Counted from the first letter of the stretch, positions 22,318 through 34,573 are shown. The stretch: 64,000 nucleotides of DNA from Piromyces finnis (GCA_002104945.1 MCFH01000039.1:296501-360500), one strand, 5' to 3'. A program made the numbers and translations. Notes: a model not told the origin generated them from the letters alone.

Positions 22318-22556
22318 TAGGGTAGGAGACGGTTGACACGGATCAATTTGACTATATGAGACTTAGTATTATGATTGAAAATATCGTACATTTAATGTAC
22401 ATGGATTAAGTGAGCGTCGAGGCTGAAGATTCAGTATGACAGACCAGGAGGGTCACAACTACCTAGCAATAGGAAAAAGCCAATGTTTCTCTAAGAACTA
22501 TCATTGGAGCTTACTCTGATTGATAGGAGAAATGGACTAGGAAGTTAAAAAAAAAC
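22318..22556 (+). mobile_element. LINE 3'-end relic
   Basis: The segment is much less AT-rich than its surroundings. The stretch AGCGTCGAGGCTGAAGATTC followed by AGTATGACAGACCAGGAGGG aligns with the end of the LINE ORF (12347-12390: AGCGTCAATGCTGAAGAAAC, AGTAAGACAGGCCAGGAGGG). It is followed by a short A run at 22547-22556. It is a diverged, non-coding fragment of a related LINE. Confidence 0.6.
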
Positions 22557-23452
22557 AGTAATAGTAAAATAATATATTACATTACTAAATGAATATTAAA
22601 ATGCGAGAGTAATAAAATGAAAATATTCTTTTTTTTTATTATTATTATTATTATTATTTTTATTAGTATTATCGTTGTAATATCGTTGTCCTACATTAAT
22701 AATTATTTATTTCTTTATTTATTTTCATTATTTATTATTATTTCATTCAAAGGTTACTTTCTTTTTTTATATTTAAAAAAAAAAAGAGAGAAAAAATGTG
22801 GGTTTTTTTTTTATAAAAAAGTGGAATGGGTTACAAAAAAAAAAAAAATTAAATTTTTTAAATAAAAATTATCAAGTTAAAAATTAAATTTTTATAATTA
22901 AATTCTTTGACAATTTCTGTTACACAAAATAAATTCATTTATTTTTTTTTTTAATTAAAAAAAAAATAAAAAAATAAAACCTGTTTAGTTTGTTAACGGA
23001 TTACTTTAGAGTATGCATGCTTAGTTTGTTCATTAATGTTATTATTAATGGTTTACTTTAGAGTATGCATGCTTAGTTTGTTCGTTTATTAACAAAATAC
23101 TTTAAATAGAATTGATAAAGATATCTAGATGTTTTAAAAAAAAAGTTATACTAGATGTTTTTTTTTACAAGTAAATTGTATTGTTGATGGTTTATTAAAA
23201 ATATATATATATTTAAAAGGTTTATTTCTAAGAAAACTTTATGATTTTGAAATGTGTAATTTTTTTTCTTATGAAGTATTAACATAGTAAACTTTAAAAA
23301 AAAAAAGGTTTATATCTATAAATTTGAAATTATACACATTTACCTCAAATAATAATATGAATAATTATAATTATAATAATTAATTCATAACATTATTATA
23401 AAGAAAAAAAAAGTTAATATTTCGAAATTATCTTATTATTATTATTTATTAA

Positions 23453-23496
<44 letters not shown>

Positions 23497-23827
23497 ATTA
23501 TTTAAATTAATGATTTAAATTTAAAGAATTAGAATAATCATTTTTTAATATTTCTATTTCTATAAATATTATATTGCTTCTAATAGTATTACATATCATT
23601 GATAATGTAATTACTATTATTATTATTTCTATTATCTTTTGATTTTTTTTTTTATTGTTATTATCTATTGATATTGGAAGGACTATTGGAATGATTTTGC
23701 TAAAAATTATTATTGAATATTTGAATTAAATCATTGTAATATTAATACTTAATACGGATAGTTAGATTTATCAACTTTTTTTTTAGTAGTCTTTAATAAA
23801 TATATTTGGAAAAATTGAAAGTTTTCC
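22557..23827. other. AT-rich intergenic region
   Basis: No credible gene. It holds poly(A)/poly(T) tracts (one of more than 30 A near 23455-23494), a (TTA)n stretch near 22627-22660 and a 52-bp-period direct repeat (separate entry). Confidence 0.55.
22985..23083. repeat. Direct repeat, 31-bp unit with 52-bp period
   Basis: The 31-bp unit TTACTTTAGAGTATGCATGC + TTAGTTTGTTC occurs exactly at 23001-23031 and 23053-23083. The part TTAGTTTGTT is also present at 22985. The core GCATGC is palindromic. Function unknown. Confidence 0.85.
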
Positions 23828-23842
23828 TAATTTTAATGATAA
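23828..23842. repeat. 15-bp target-site duplication of LINE copy 4
   Basis: TAATTTTAATGATAA occurs here and again at 26128-26142, flanking the reversed LINE. It marks a target-primed insertion. Confidence 0.88.
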
Positions 23843-26127
23843 TTTTTTTTTTAACGGTATCAAATATTTTAAACTTTATTATTAATTTAGTTAAAATTAT
23901 AATACATGTAATATAAAAAATTAAAATTAAAAATAAAATAAAAAAAAAATATGTTTTAACACAAATGAATAAAAATTGGGTATAATGTATTCGAGTCATT
24001 TTAATTAAAGTAAGAAAGCCACTATGATACGAAAGTATAATAATTGTATTTGACTTCCAGTGGGACACCGAGCCAAAGATCAAAATTTTGTCATGGAACA
24101 AAATTATGATCTCCATTGGTTGCGCTGGCCCTCCTGGCCTGTCTTACTGTTTCTTCAGCATTGACGCTCTTGGATGTTGCTTCAAACCTTTTGAACATTG
24201 ACCATTGCTGGCCAATAGCAAAAGGCATGATTTTGGTTAGAAGTTCCGCGGTTACCGTCAAGAATGGTGTTCCTTCATTAGTACCAGATTAAATCTGACG
24301 CTTACAAAGTTCTTTCCATTCCCTTGAATTGTAATTGATATTGTTAAAACTTCTTCCCCCAAGAAGGAATTTAAATATTTTACTGCACACACTAGAATAA
24401 TCATACACATTAATATTCACCGGATTATTAGAACTATTACAATTATTAACTAAATTACTATCTAAATTAGAATTATTATCTTCACTATTGCTATCATTAC
24501 TAATATTATTATTTCTACTACTACTATTATTATTGTTACTATTGTTACTATTACTATTGTTACTATTATTACTACTATTGTTACTATTACTATTGTTATT
24601 ACTACTATTGTTACTATTACTATTAATATTATTACTATCTCTACTGATATTATCAATTTCATTATTATTGATAGGACTATTGGAATTACGTTGACTGAAA
24701 AAATTTAATAGCTGGACTATGGAATCATAATGTTTAATACGGATATCTCTAAATGTTGGACAATCTAATAACCAATGTTTAATACTTTGATCTCCACACT
24801 TGCAACATGGACAGTAGTTAGGACAAACTGGATCAACAAATTTGGCAGCTTTGGCAACTCTAGCATCCAACTTGTATCCGCTTCTTGTTTTCAATAGCCA
24901 GTAGAAGCCATAGGCAAACTCTGGGTATTCATAACATAATTTAATAAAATCTTTAGTTTCAATAAATTTATTATCATCATAATATTGCGCTTTGATTGAA
25001 TTCCCTTTGAGATCTTTCCAATAAAAGTTTTTAACTGCTTTAACATTTTTATGCTTCTTTAATTTTTTATCAAGTTTCCTATTTGATTTTCATCATGTAT
25101 ATTTTCTAAATTTAGGAATGTAATTGACAAGGTGTGAGATAATACAATTCGAGTTTTTCCATTTGTTAAAACATCTAACCTGAGCTAACGCACATTTGGC
25201 TGACAATGGAGGAATATTCAAATCTTTTGAGATAGAGTATAGAGATATAAACGATACAGCTTTATGAACTCCGGCAACCCATCGTATTCCTTTGTTAACA
25301 TGCTTCTGAGCAATTCTAGACCTAGCTTTGTTGGATCCAAGTAATGGTGCAAAGTATGAAACTCTGCTGATTACTTGTGAGTTAAGTACTAGCTTTTTGA
25401 AAGGAATAGGAATATTAGAATTTCTTAAGAATTTACTGACTGAGAAAAGTCCTTTCAAAACCTTGTTATTAAGAGCTTTAATTACTGGTTTAAGGGACAG
25501 ATTCTTATCAAATGGAACACCAAGATAAGTATAACAATCAGTAGTTGGAATGGGTTGTCCTGCTAAGTAAAATGTTGGATCTTTCTTGTTCTGATTTTCT
25601 ATTGATTCAGGACGAATCACCATCGTTGAACATTTCTGGATACCAAATTCCATTTCATTATACAATGCCCATTCATTAACTCTTCTAAGCATCTTTTTTA
25701 AGCATCCTCTTGTTGGAGCACAAATAACTATATCATCTGCAAAAAGTCCACCACAGCATCGAGTGTCACCTAAATTGACTCCAAGATCTTCGCACTCTTT
25801 AAATATATCATTAATAAAGAGATTAAAGAGAATAGGAGAAAGAGGGCAACCTTGACGGACCCCTTTCTTCACATCAAAAGATTTCGAGAATTGTCCATCT
25901 AATTTGACATTAGCCTTAGATGTTAAATATAAATTTTTGATAAATTGTAAATTCTTACCTCGGATTCCTAAACAATCTAATTTATGGAGAATATTACCGA
26001 TTGGGACTGAATCGTATGCTTTCCTGAGATCTAAAAAGGCCAAATATGTCTCTTTATTATCTAATTGATGTCTACGGTATATTTCTTGGATTGAAATGAA
26101 AAGACTATTTTTCAAAATTGCCTTTTT
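23843..26127 (-). mobile_element. LINE copy 4, 5'-truncated, reversed
   Basis: A minus-strand copy of the copy 1/2 family. The poly(A) appears as T at 23843-23852, next to the conserved 3' terminus. Homology runs to 26106, inside the RT domain. Between 26106 and the right target duplication lie about 21 bp with no match to the LINE. The 15-bp duplication flanks the whole insertion. Confidence 0.9.
24091..26106 (-). pseudogene. LINE polyprotein C-terminal half, broken
   Basis: The frame contains SLFISIQEI, LDLRKAYDSVP, GVRQGCPLSP, FADD and the CCHC cluster. Compared with copy 1, TGG TGC has become TGA TGA at 25090-25095, and a Gln codon has become TAA near 24291. The rest is in frame to the stop at 24091-24093. 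The first 50 residues of the longer open frame above 26106 are flanking DNA, not LINE. Together with 5' truncation this copy is dead. Confidence 0.9.
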
Positions 26128-26142
26128 TAATTTTAATGATAA
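26128..26142. repeat. 15-bp target-site duplication of LINE copy 4 (right)
   Basis: TAATTTTAATGATAA, identical to 23828-23842. It is on the 5' side of the reversed LINE. Confidence 0.88.
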
Positions 26143-26805
26143 AAGTCTATATTGCAATGATACATAATGTCTCAATTTATAAATAATTTTTTTTTTTTTT
26201 TTTTGGTTATTATAAAAACATGTAAAAAAAAAAAAAAGATAATAATTTGATAACATTGATATTTATTTCCTTTTTTTTTTTCTTTTTATTTATTTTTTAT
26301 TTTATTCTATTACTATTTTAAAATTTTATTTCCTTTCTTTTTTTTTTTTTTTTCAATATATATTTTTTCCCAAAAATTATTTTTCGGGAAAAGAATAATC
26401 AATATTCCTTTTTTTATTTTTTTAGTATAATTTTTTTTTTTAAGAAAAAAAAAAATTCATATAATAATCCTGAGAGTTACAAAAAAAAATTAAATAAAAA
26501 AAATATTTAATAAAAAAAAATATATTTTATTTTCTTTTTTAATTTTAGTTACATATACAAAATTTTTATTTTTATTTCTTTTTTGTTGTAAAACTATACT
26601 AAACTTTTAAACTATATTTTTAAAAAAAAAAAAAAAATCTATAAAATAAAAAAAATTTTTTATAAACATTAGGTTTTTGTTGTTGATTGCTTGGTTTTTT
26701 TTTATTTTTTTTTTTAATATTATTTTAAATTTATCTGTTGTTTAAATTTATCATTACTATTGACCGAATTTATTAATCAACAGATAAAACATAAAATAAA
26801 ATGGA
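26143..26805. other. 3' flank of the GH43 gene
   Basis: Homopolymer-rich AT sequence between the LINE and the GH43 stop codon. It presumably contains the GH43 3' UTR; no gene is visible. Confidence 0.5.
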
Positions 26806-27597
26806 TTAACATTTGGATTCATCAATTAAACACCAATCACCATTTTCAACACTCCATTTACCATCACTATCAATAGTTACTACATAACAAGATTGTTCAC
26901 AACATGGATATCCTTGAGCAGAACAACTGGCATTACTTTTACCACAATCTTTTGAAAGACCGCACCAATTACCATTTTCAATACCCCAATCACCATCACT
27001 GTCTGAATCAATAACAGTGGTACATGTAGAACAACATGGATAGCCTAATGCTTTTGACCAACAAGAAGAAGAAGAATTACTTGAACTTTGTCCATTAGTA
27101 CTTGGAGTAGTGGCATCGGCAGATATAAAAGTCCAGGATTGATTATCCTTACCTCCATCAGTCCATTGACATACATTCGTACCATCAGCAGTTCTTTCAC
27201 CTTCAATATCAAGTGCTTTACTTCCATTACTTGCTTGAGTATCAATAACATAAACACCGGATGGATAAGTTTCCCTAATAATAAACTTTTGAGCTTCGCC
27301 TCCGTGAAGTGGATAAATTTGGATATTAGCACCATTATCACCGAGACCTCTGTCAACATCTAAAGCATAATCACCTAATTCACTAATGATATAAACTGTA
27401 CCATCACTATTATTACTGATCTTCCATTTTTGTTTGGTTGAACCAATTTCAACATTTTGAGCATTAGCTCCTATACCATCCTTGACAACAAGATACTTGT
27501 TTGAAGATACACTCTTGATATAATAATTACCATCCTTTATTTCACCACTACTAGCATTTTGGTTTTGGTTTTGATCTTGGTTTTGATGACTACTTGA

Positions 27598-27636
<39 letters not shown>

Positions 27637-29286
27637 AGATGGGGTGGAACTTTCATAGGCAATATTACCTTGGTTCCACTTTTCACGTTCATATTTAATG
27701 AAATCAAAATCGGCATAACCACCAGTATTTTTAGTTGGATAACTAAAAAGACCACTTCTGTAACCAGTAAAAAGTTTAAGATCATAGGTCATACCAATTT
27801 CTTTACCAATCTTGGTCCATTGACTACCATCATAAGAATAGTAAAAGTTAACCTTATCAATATTCCATGAAGCACTACCATCACTTTCAACATTACTAAA
27901 ACGGAAATCTAATTTGAGATAAATTTCATTACCATTTAATTTGGTTTCTTGAACAATATTATTTCTACTGTCTTTGATGTCTTTATTATCACCCATACCA
28001 CCGTTATTAGACATAAAGATACGCTTTTCACCATTATCAGCAACATAAACACCAACATTACCATAGTTATATTGGAAAGCGGAAAGACCAGCATAATCAC
28101 CAACCTTTAAATTGGTAACATCTAATTTAACAACACTACTACAGGCGGGACCTTCAGTACGCATAGTAAGAGTATTTCTAGCTTTAAGAATATCTGAAGC
28201 AATAATTTTGTTCTTAAGTCTTAACCAACCTGAACGTTCAGTAACAGACCAAGCAGTATTATCTGGGTTATGATTCCATTGCCATACTAAATCTAATTTA
28301 TTGCTACTATAATCAAAATCATCACTTTTAGCAAGTCTACTACCTTGGAAACCACCATCAATTTGGAAGGTAAGTGGAGCTTTACCATTAACACCCATCA
28401 TTGGCCATCCATTTTGCCAATTAACTGGAACAAGAACTGGAATTCTACCAACAGCACCATGATCTTGGAATAATAAACCATACCATTTACCGTCTGGTGT
28501 ATCAACAATACCACCTTGAGCAACACCACTACCATAGGAACCTAAACCGGATTCTAAAACAGTTTTGTTTTCATAATATCCAGTAAGATCCTTACTACGG
28601 TAACAAATTTCAATACGACCTTTACCACTTGGCCAAGCAATAATAAAGACATAGTAATAACCATTTATCTTTTGAATGTGAGATCCTTCACCAGCAAGTC
28701 CAGAAAGATTTGTTTTAAATAAGGTTTTATCAACACCACCCCATTTAAAATCGGTCATTTCAGAATTAAATTCCTTAATTTTAATTTCACCACCACCTCC
28801 ATAAACAAGATAATTTCTACCATCATCGTCAAAAAGAAGGGAAGCATCATGATACATACCACCAATTTCAGTACGATCCCATTTACCACTTTCAATATTT
28901 TTTGTCTTAAAAATATATGATTTATTTGTACCATAACTACCAAAGAAAACATAGAAAGTTCCTTTATGATAACGTAAACTAGCAGCCCATGAACCATGAG
29001 AATAGTCATGTTGACCTCTTGATAAAGTTTGAACATCACCACTAGCTAAGATATCATAAGTATAAGTAACAATTTCCCATGATACAAGATCCTTTGACTT
29101 CATAATTGGAGCTCCTGGAGTGAAATACATGGTAGTACTTACCATATAATAGGTATCATCAACTCTAATAATATCTGGATCTGGAACATCAGCCCAGATA
29201 ACTGGATTACGTATAGTAGAAGCAGCAGTTGCTACTCCTAACATAAATAAGGTGATAAATAATTTTATAAATTTGAAATATTCCAT
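26806..29286 (-). CDS. Secreted GH43 beta-xylosidase/arabinofuranosidase with CBM13 and two fungal dockerins
   Basis: An intronless ORF of 826 residues. Residues 1-22 are a signal peptide ending VATAA. The GH43 five-bladed propeller follows (about 25-310), with candidate catalytic base Asp36 (DVPDPDIIRV), transition-state Asp in HDASLLFDDDG (about 147) and general acid Glu in GEGSHI (about 198). A beta-sandwich C-terminal domain (about 325-540) is typical of larger GH43 enzymes. A poly-Asn and Gln-rich linker (about 550-580) leads to a CBM13-type beta-trefoil (about 582-720) with repeated QKW/QKF/QSW motifs. Two cysteine-rich dockerins end the protein (about 741-778 and 784-826; GYPCC, GxWxxENGxWC). 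The enzyme should remove xylose or arabinose from hemicellulose and dock to a fungal cellulosome scaffoldin. Substrate preference is not decidable by eye. The lack of introns fits bacterial ancestry (inference). Confidence 0.93.
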
Positions 29287-31775
29287 TGTGTATTTATCTG
29301 TTTTGTTTTTGTTTTTGTTTTATTGGTATATATACATTAATAAATATATGGATTGTTGTTTTTGTGTATAAATATCAAAATTTTTATTTTTATTTTTATA
29401 TTATATATCAAATATAATATTTTTTTCCTTGGATGAATTAATAAATTTGAAATTATCAAACTTATTAAATGACTTCTTCTATAATTTCTTTTTTTTTTTT
29501 TTAATAATAAAATAAAAACCTTTATAAAATATTTTTAAATGTTTTAGTTATATATACAACAATAATTATTATTAAAGGATTATTATTTAAAAAAAAAAAA
29601 AATTAAAGGTTTAAACAAGGTAAAAGGGAAACTATTTTGGTATAAATATAAATATCAAAATTATTAATAATTTTTTTTTTGACCATTTTAATATAAAGAT
29701 AATATTAATTATAATTTATTTTATTTTATTTATTTAATAAATAATTAATAAAAATGTATTATTAACATTTTTGTATTAACGAATAAGAGAATGAAATAAT
29801 ATATTATCAATATTGATCATTGTATACAATAAAATTTTTTAATAAACGAATTTTACTTATAATTTAATAAGAATTTGATACAACTTTAAATTTATATTAA
29901 AATATTTTTAACCAATAAATTTAATATCTCATCAAATTATTTAAATTAATTTTTGTAAATGATAATTAATAAAAAAACTTTATTAATTATGAAATAATTA
30001 AAAATTTAATATAATGATCTTCAAAAAAAATAAAAAAAAGGAATTTTTTGGGAAAATCTTTTGTATCATCCTAATTTAATTATAAATTAAAGTTTAATTA
30101 TTAATCACTTTAAAAATTTTAATAATTATAAAAAGTTTAATTTATATTATTTAATTTAATTTATTAATAATTATTATAGATTAAAAATTATAAAAAAACT
30201 TTTTATAAAAATTATACATTCTTTACTTTCCATCTTAATCAATTTAATAAAGTGAGATATTTTCATATAACAAAAAAAAAGTTTATTATGTAAAATTAAG
30301 TAACAGCAATAAAACAAAAAAAGATGAAAAAGAAATAATTAAAGAATTTACAATAGATGATGATAAATAAATTAGGTAAATATATATATACATATATACT
30401 ATTTCAAATATAAAAATTAAAGATTATAAAAAATGTAAAAAAAAAAAAATTTCCGTAATTATCTTTCAATTATTGTACAAATCCTTACCCTAAAAATTAA
30501 ATGATACAAAATGTAAATGTAAATTAAAAATAAATAGTTGTGTAACTTATTTTAATAATAAAATTTTATTACTTAATGATTCATTCTCCATTCACTCGTC
30601 AGGAGGATTAAAAATTTTGTGAATGTCCTCAACAATCAAAAACTTTATTTAAATATAAAATTTAATAATTTTAATAATTTTTTAATTTATTAATTACACA
30701 TTTTATTTATATTTTATTTATGCTTACTTTTAATTTATTTTAATTAATTATTATTAAAATAGTATTCTTCTTTCTTTGGCATTATTATTAAATTCATTGT
30801 AGTATTTATTGTAATTTTATTATTACCTTTTTATGTGATATAAAAATAATGCTAATATTAAAATCTAGGGTAAAAAAATAGTTTAAGACTTTTCTTTAAA
30901 TTGGTGGTAGTGTTGGTTGGTAAATAAATAATATACAAATGGTGGTTGGTGGTAAATAAATAATATACAACTGCTACATAATTTAATAATTATATAATTT
31001 GTTACATTTGTTTTATTGTATTTGTTTTGTGTGAAAAGAAATCAGAAAAAAAAGATGTGAGAATTTCCCAGTTACTAAGCAAAAAATAAATTAAATTTAA
31101 TTTAAAGAAAAAAAAGTTAATATTTATATTATAAAAACATTTACTATGAAATAACGTTTTTAATTTAAATTAATCTAATTCTACAATATCTTTTGTATTT
31201 TGACGGTCGGTGTCAATATGGTCAAATTGTTGAAGAATAATAAGTTTATATGAAGAATAAAACGTAAAGGTACAAATAATGATAGTTAAAAAATTATTAT
31301 GAAATTAAACAATGCTAAAATAAAATAATTAGATTTATGTTTAATTTATACTTATCCTATTAAGAATTTACATAGACCACTTTCATTATTTTATGGTTAA
31401 TTTCCTTTCTTTTGATCAATTTATTTTTAAAGGTATAACACCTTATTACCTAGTTATTTCTTTAAAAAAAAATAGTTTTTGTTTAATACATGTAATTACT
31501 ATTATTCTTAACTCTGAGTCACTTGAAACTTCACTCTTTTTAATATAAGATTCGTTTTTTTTTTTCATTATTAAATATAAATTTACACGAAAAATAAAAA
31601 AGTATAAACTTTATTTATTAATACATTCATCTATATAATGAAATGAATATATCAAAATTTAACAAAAATCTTTTTTTATATATATATATATAATCTTTTT
31701 ACACAAATAAACAATGATGAACTAATTTTCATTAATTTAAAAAAAACGGAATCAAAAATATAATTATAAAATGAT
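29287..31775. other. AT-rich intergenic region with GH43 promoter side
   Basis: The first 50 bp upstream of the GH43 ATG carry a (CAAAAA)n-like leader on the minus strand. The remainder is AT-rich without gene-like frames. A direct repeat TGGTAAATAAATAATATACAA occurs near 30918 and 30950. No regulatory site can be named. Confidence 0.5.
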
Positions 31776-31847
31776 TGCCAACTGACGGAATTGAACCACC
31801 GACCTTCGCTTTACAAGAGCGACGCTCTACCACTAAGCCAAGCTGGC
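31776..31847 (-). tRNA. tRNA-Thr (anticodon UGU)
   Basis: 72 nt on the minus strand fold as a cloverleaf: acceptor GCCAGCT with AGTTGGC plus discriminator A, a D arm with AGTGGTAGAGC, anticodon stem TCGCT/AGCGA with loop CTTGTAA (anticodon TGT at 31813-31815), and T arm GGTGGTTCAATTCCGTC. No intron and no encoded CCA. T-rich sequence follows the 3' end as a Pol III terminator. LTR retrotransposons begin 16 bp upstream of its 5' end. Confidence 0.95.
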
Positions 31848-31858
31848 AATTAATTATT

Positions 31859-31862
31859 CTTT
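31859..31862. repeat. CTTT target duplication, copy 1 of 3
   Basis: CTTT stands at -12 to -15 relative to the tRNA-Thr 5' end and directly abuts element A. Identical tetramers lie at 42538-42541 (between elements A and C) and 51152-51155 (after element C). Confidence 0.8.
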
Positions 31863-32484
31863 TGATAACGGATTGGTAGTTATATTACAACTTTTTAACT
31901 ACTTCTTCTGTTATCTTATATTGTTTTATCTCGACAGCTATTGTACGAGCTTTAACAATATCTACTAGTTTTATTAATTTATTTTAAGCTATTTTATAGT
32001 TTTAATAGTTTTATTATTTAATAATATTTATATAGAATAATAACACCAGATTTATTCTATAAAATATTATTTATTATTAACACAATAATTACAAATTAGA
32101 CAAGTTTAATTTCGTTTTTATATTTTCTTTTATTTATTGTTCTTACGCTCTTTTTAACAATAATTTTTATTATATAAAAAACTTATTTTTGTCTTTTTAA
32201 ATATTATTATGTATTCACTAATTAATTATATTAACTATTATTAAAATTTAACTTATTATTAATAATCTAAGTCTTCTCATTTTCTACTAAAAATTATTAT
32301 TATTCTTTATATTAAAAATTATTTTTATAATTTAACCCAATCAAATATATAAATTTATAAAATATTTGATTTTATGTAAATTATATTTTTATAATAAACT
32401 ATATAAAATTATTTAATAATTATTTTATAATAAAATTTTCTACTAATATCAAATTTATAATATATTTATAATTATTATTTATCA
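31863..32484 (-). repeat. Element A 3' LTR
   Basis: 622 bp, starting TGATAACGG and ending TTTATCA on the plus strand, with 6-bp inverted ends TGATAA/TTATCA. It matches 41916-42537 throughout and the split solo LTR at 51972-53594. Confidence 0.92.
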
Positions 32485-32500
32485 AGATTTCCTCCCCTAA
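32485..32500 (-). other. Element A polypurine tract
   Basis: On the minus strand TTAGGGGAGGAAATCT abuts the 3' LTR. This is the expected plus-strand primer site for reverse transcription. Confidence 0.7.
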
Positions 32501-32596
32501 GATACGACTTAGTGGTAGCTGATAAAAGTATTCATAAATAATAATAAATATATAAGTTTTTGATATTTTTATACTAAATATTTAAAAATTTAAATT

Positions 32597-32631
<35 letters not shown>

Positions 32632-34017
32632 TATATGATAAAAATAATATAAAATAAAGTTTATAAAAAAAATGATGAAAAATTTGAAAATTTTTATTAA
32701 TAAAATTTTTTTTTCAAAGAGAAATAAAAAAAATGAAGTGAAATTTTGTTAAATGTCGTAGTGTAAATATTTTTGTGTTTTTATATATTTTTGTAATGTA
32801 ATTGTCGTATTATTTGTATATAAATGTTTAATGTGGTTTTATCTTTCTTTAAACTTTGAAAATAGATGAAATTTTGATTTTAATATGTCGAAATAATGTC
32901 GTTTTAAAATTGAAGTTACTGATTTGATATAATCTTTTAGATTGAAAATAATTGAATTTGAAATACTTTCTTTTACACTTTTTATTATACTGAAATATAT
33001 ATTCTTAAACGAATTATTTGATGAATTTTTGATTATATCATTTTGTTTATTTCGCTTTTTTCTTGATTTTAATTTCCTGTTAATATTAATATTCAAATGA
33101 TTATATTTTAGAATTTTACTTTTATTTTTATATATCTTGATTTTGTGGCATTTTTCGTGAATAATTGGCGTTTTTTCTGCTTCATCACGGCCGACAAGAT
33201 TTGACTTATTAATTGAAAATTTAATAAGTGAATCGTTTTTAATTCTTTTTGGAAATTTGCTGAAATTTGAATGAAAAATGTGATATTTTGGATAAAAATA
33301 TTTATTTTTAAATTTGAATAAATGTCGAAATTTAATTGAATATAAAAGTTTGTTTTTATTGTTAAAAGTCGAATTAAAATTTTGAATTTTGATATTATTA
33401 TTAAATGAATTAAATTGAGATTCATTAATATTTGATGGATTGAAACAATGAATCATTGAAATATTTGAAAGATTATTTTTATTTTGTTTAAAATTTGAGG
33501 GACGAGCAACCATAATAGGAGATGAATTAGTTTTCATGTAGAGAGAGTCATCATCAGGATCAATGTATAATCGGTGATTCTTTTGAGATTGACGACCTAA
33601 TATAATATCATAACATGAATCTTCATCTTCTAGAATCCAGAATAATGCATAGATTTTTAAATCACCAAATTTAAGAGTTAAATTAACAGCTTGATTTGTT
33701 GAAATAACTTGTTTGCTAGCTAATTTAAAGAAAGTTCTCTTAAAATGTGTAATATTATGATTTGCTGATATTAAATTAAAGAAGGATTTAGTAATAACAT
33801 TAACATCAGAACCAGTATCTACTAAAACTCGGACAATGTTATTATCAATTGAGCCAATGACAGAAGCAATGTTGATTTTATTAATGACATTAATTTCGTT
33901 ATCTGCTATATTGATAATATCATCATCATTGTCATTATCAGCATCATCATTGTTTTCATTATTTTTATTATTATAATTTTCATTAATGATATTAATAAAT
34001 GAATTAATATCATCATC

Positions 34018-34022
34018 ATTAA
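34018..34022. repeat. ATTAA target duplication of element B (left)
   Basis: ATTAA precedes the TG of the left LTR and recurs after the CA of the right LTR at 40152-40156, a 5-bp duplication typical of Ty3/Gypsy integration. Confidence 0.9.
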
Positions 34023-34431
34023 TGTAAAGAACTAATGTTCAATAAATAAAAACACAAATATATAAAAAGGAAAATAATAAAAGCAAATAAAAATTTTATT
34101 ATTGAACACTTAACAAAATTATAACAGGTTAGTGTTTAATAATTTTATTTTTATTATAAAATTTCTTTGTTAATAAAAACTCGAATTCAAAATAATTTTT
34201 TGAGAAATTTCACTCGTATTTATATAAATGTTTTTAAAAGTAAATTTATAAAAATTTTACAACTTAATTTTTTAAGCCAATCAGAAATTATCTTCTTTGG
34301 TAAAATTTCGTTATAAAATATTTTAATAATTAAAAAAAAGATATTAATGAGGTTTCGAACTCGAGTAGTTCAAACCAAGGTCTTAGTTACTAACCACTAA
34401 GACAGGTTACTAATTTCTATGATTCGTTACA
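34023..34431 (-). repeat. Element B 3' LTR
   Basis: 409 bp from TGTAAAGAAC to GATTCGTTACA on the plus strand, matching 39743-40151 base for base as far as I can check. Confidence 0.93.
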
Positions 34432-34446
34432 TGGTCCTCCTCCAGG
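34432..34446 (-). other. Element B polypurine tract
   Basis: On the minus strand CCTGGAGGAGGACCA abuts the 3' LTR; the purine core is GGAGGAGGA. Fungal chromoviruses typically carry a GGAGGAGG-type tract here. Confidence 0.75.
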
Positions 34447-34529
34447 ATTCGGATACCAGACGAATCAACTAAATTTATTTGTTACTTTATTATAAAAGAA
34501 ATAATTGAAACGAGTGAATACATTTTGAA

Positions 34530-34573
<44 letters not shown>

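Noticed and set aside
25088-25096. Repeat-induced point mutation as the cause of stops in LINE copy 4
   Set aside because: There is a local cluster of G-to-A and C-to-T changes, but changes elsewhere in the copy are mixed and few; ordinary decay suffices.
34431-34450. TGGTCCTCCTCCAGG next to the left LTR of element B looks like a tRNA-type PBS
   Set aside because: Gag-pol runs on the minus strand, so this is the 3' end. The complementary strand is a polypurine tract, and the true 5' side carries the self-complementary site.
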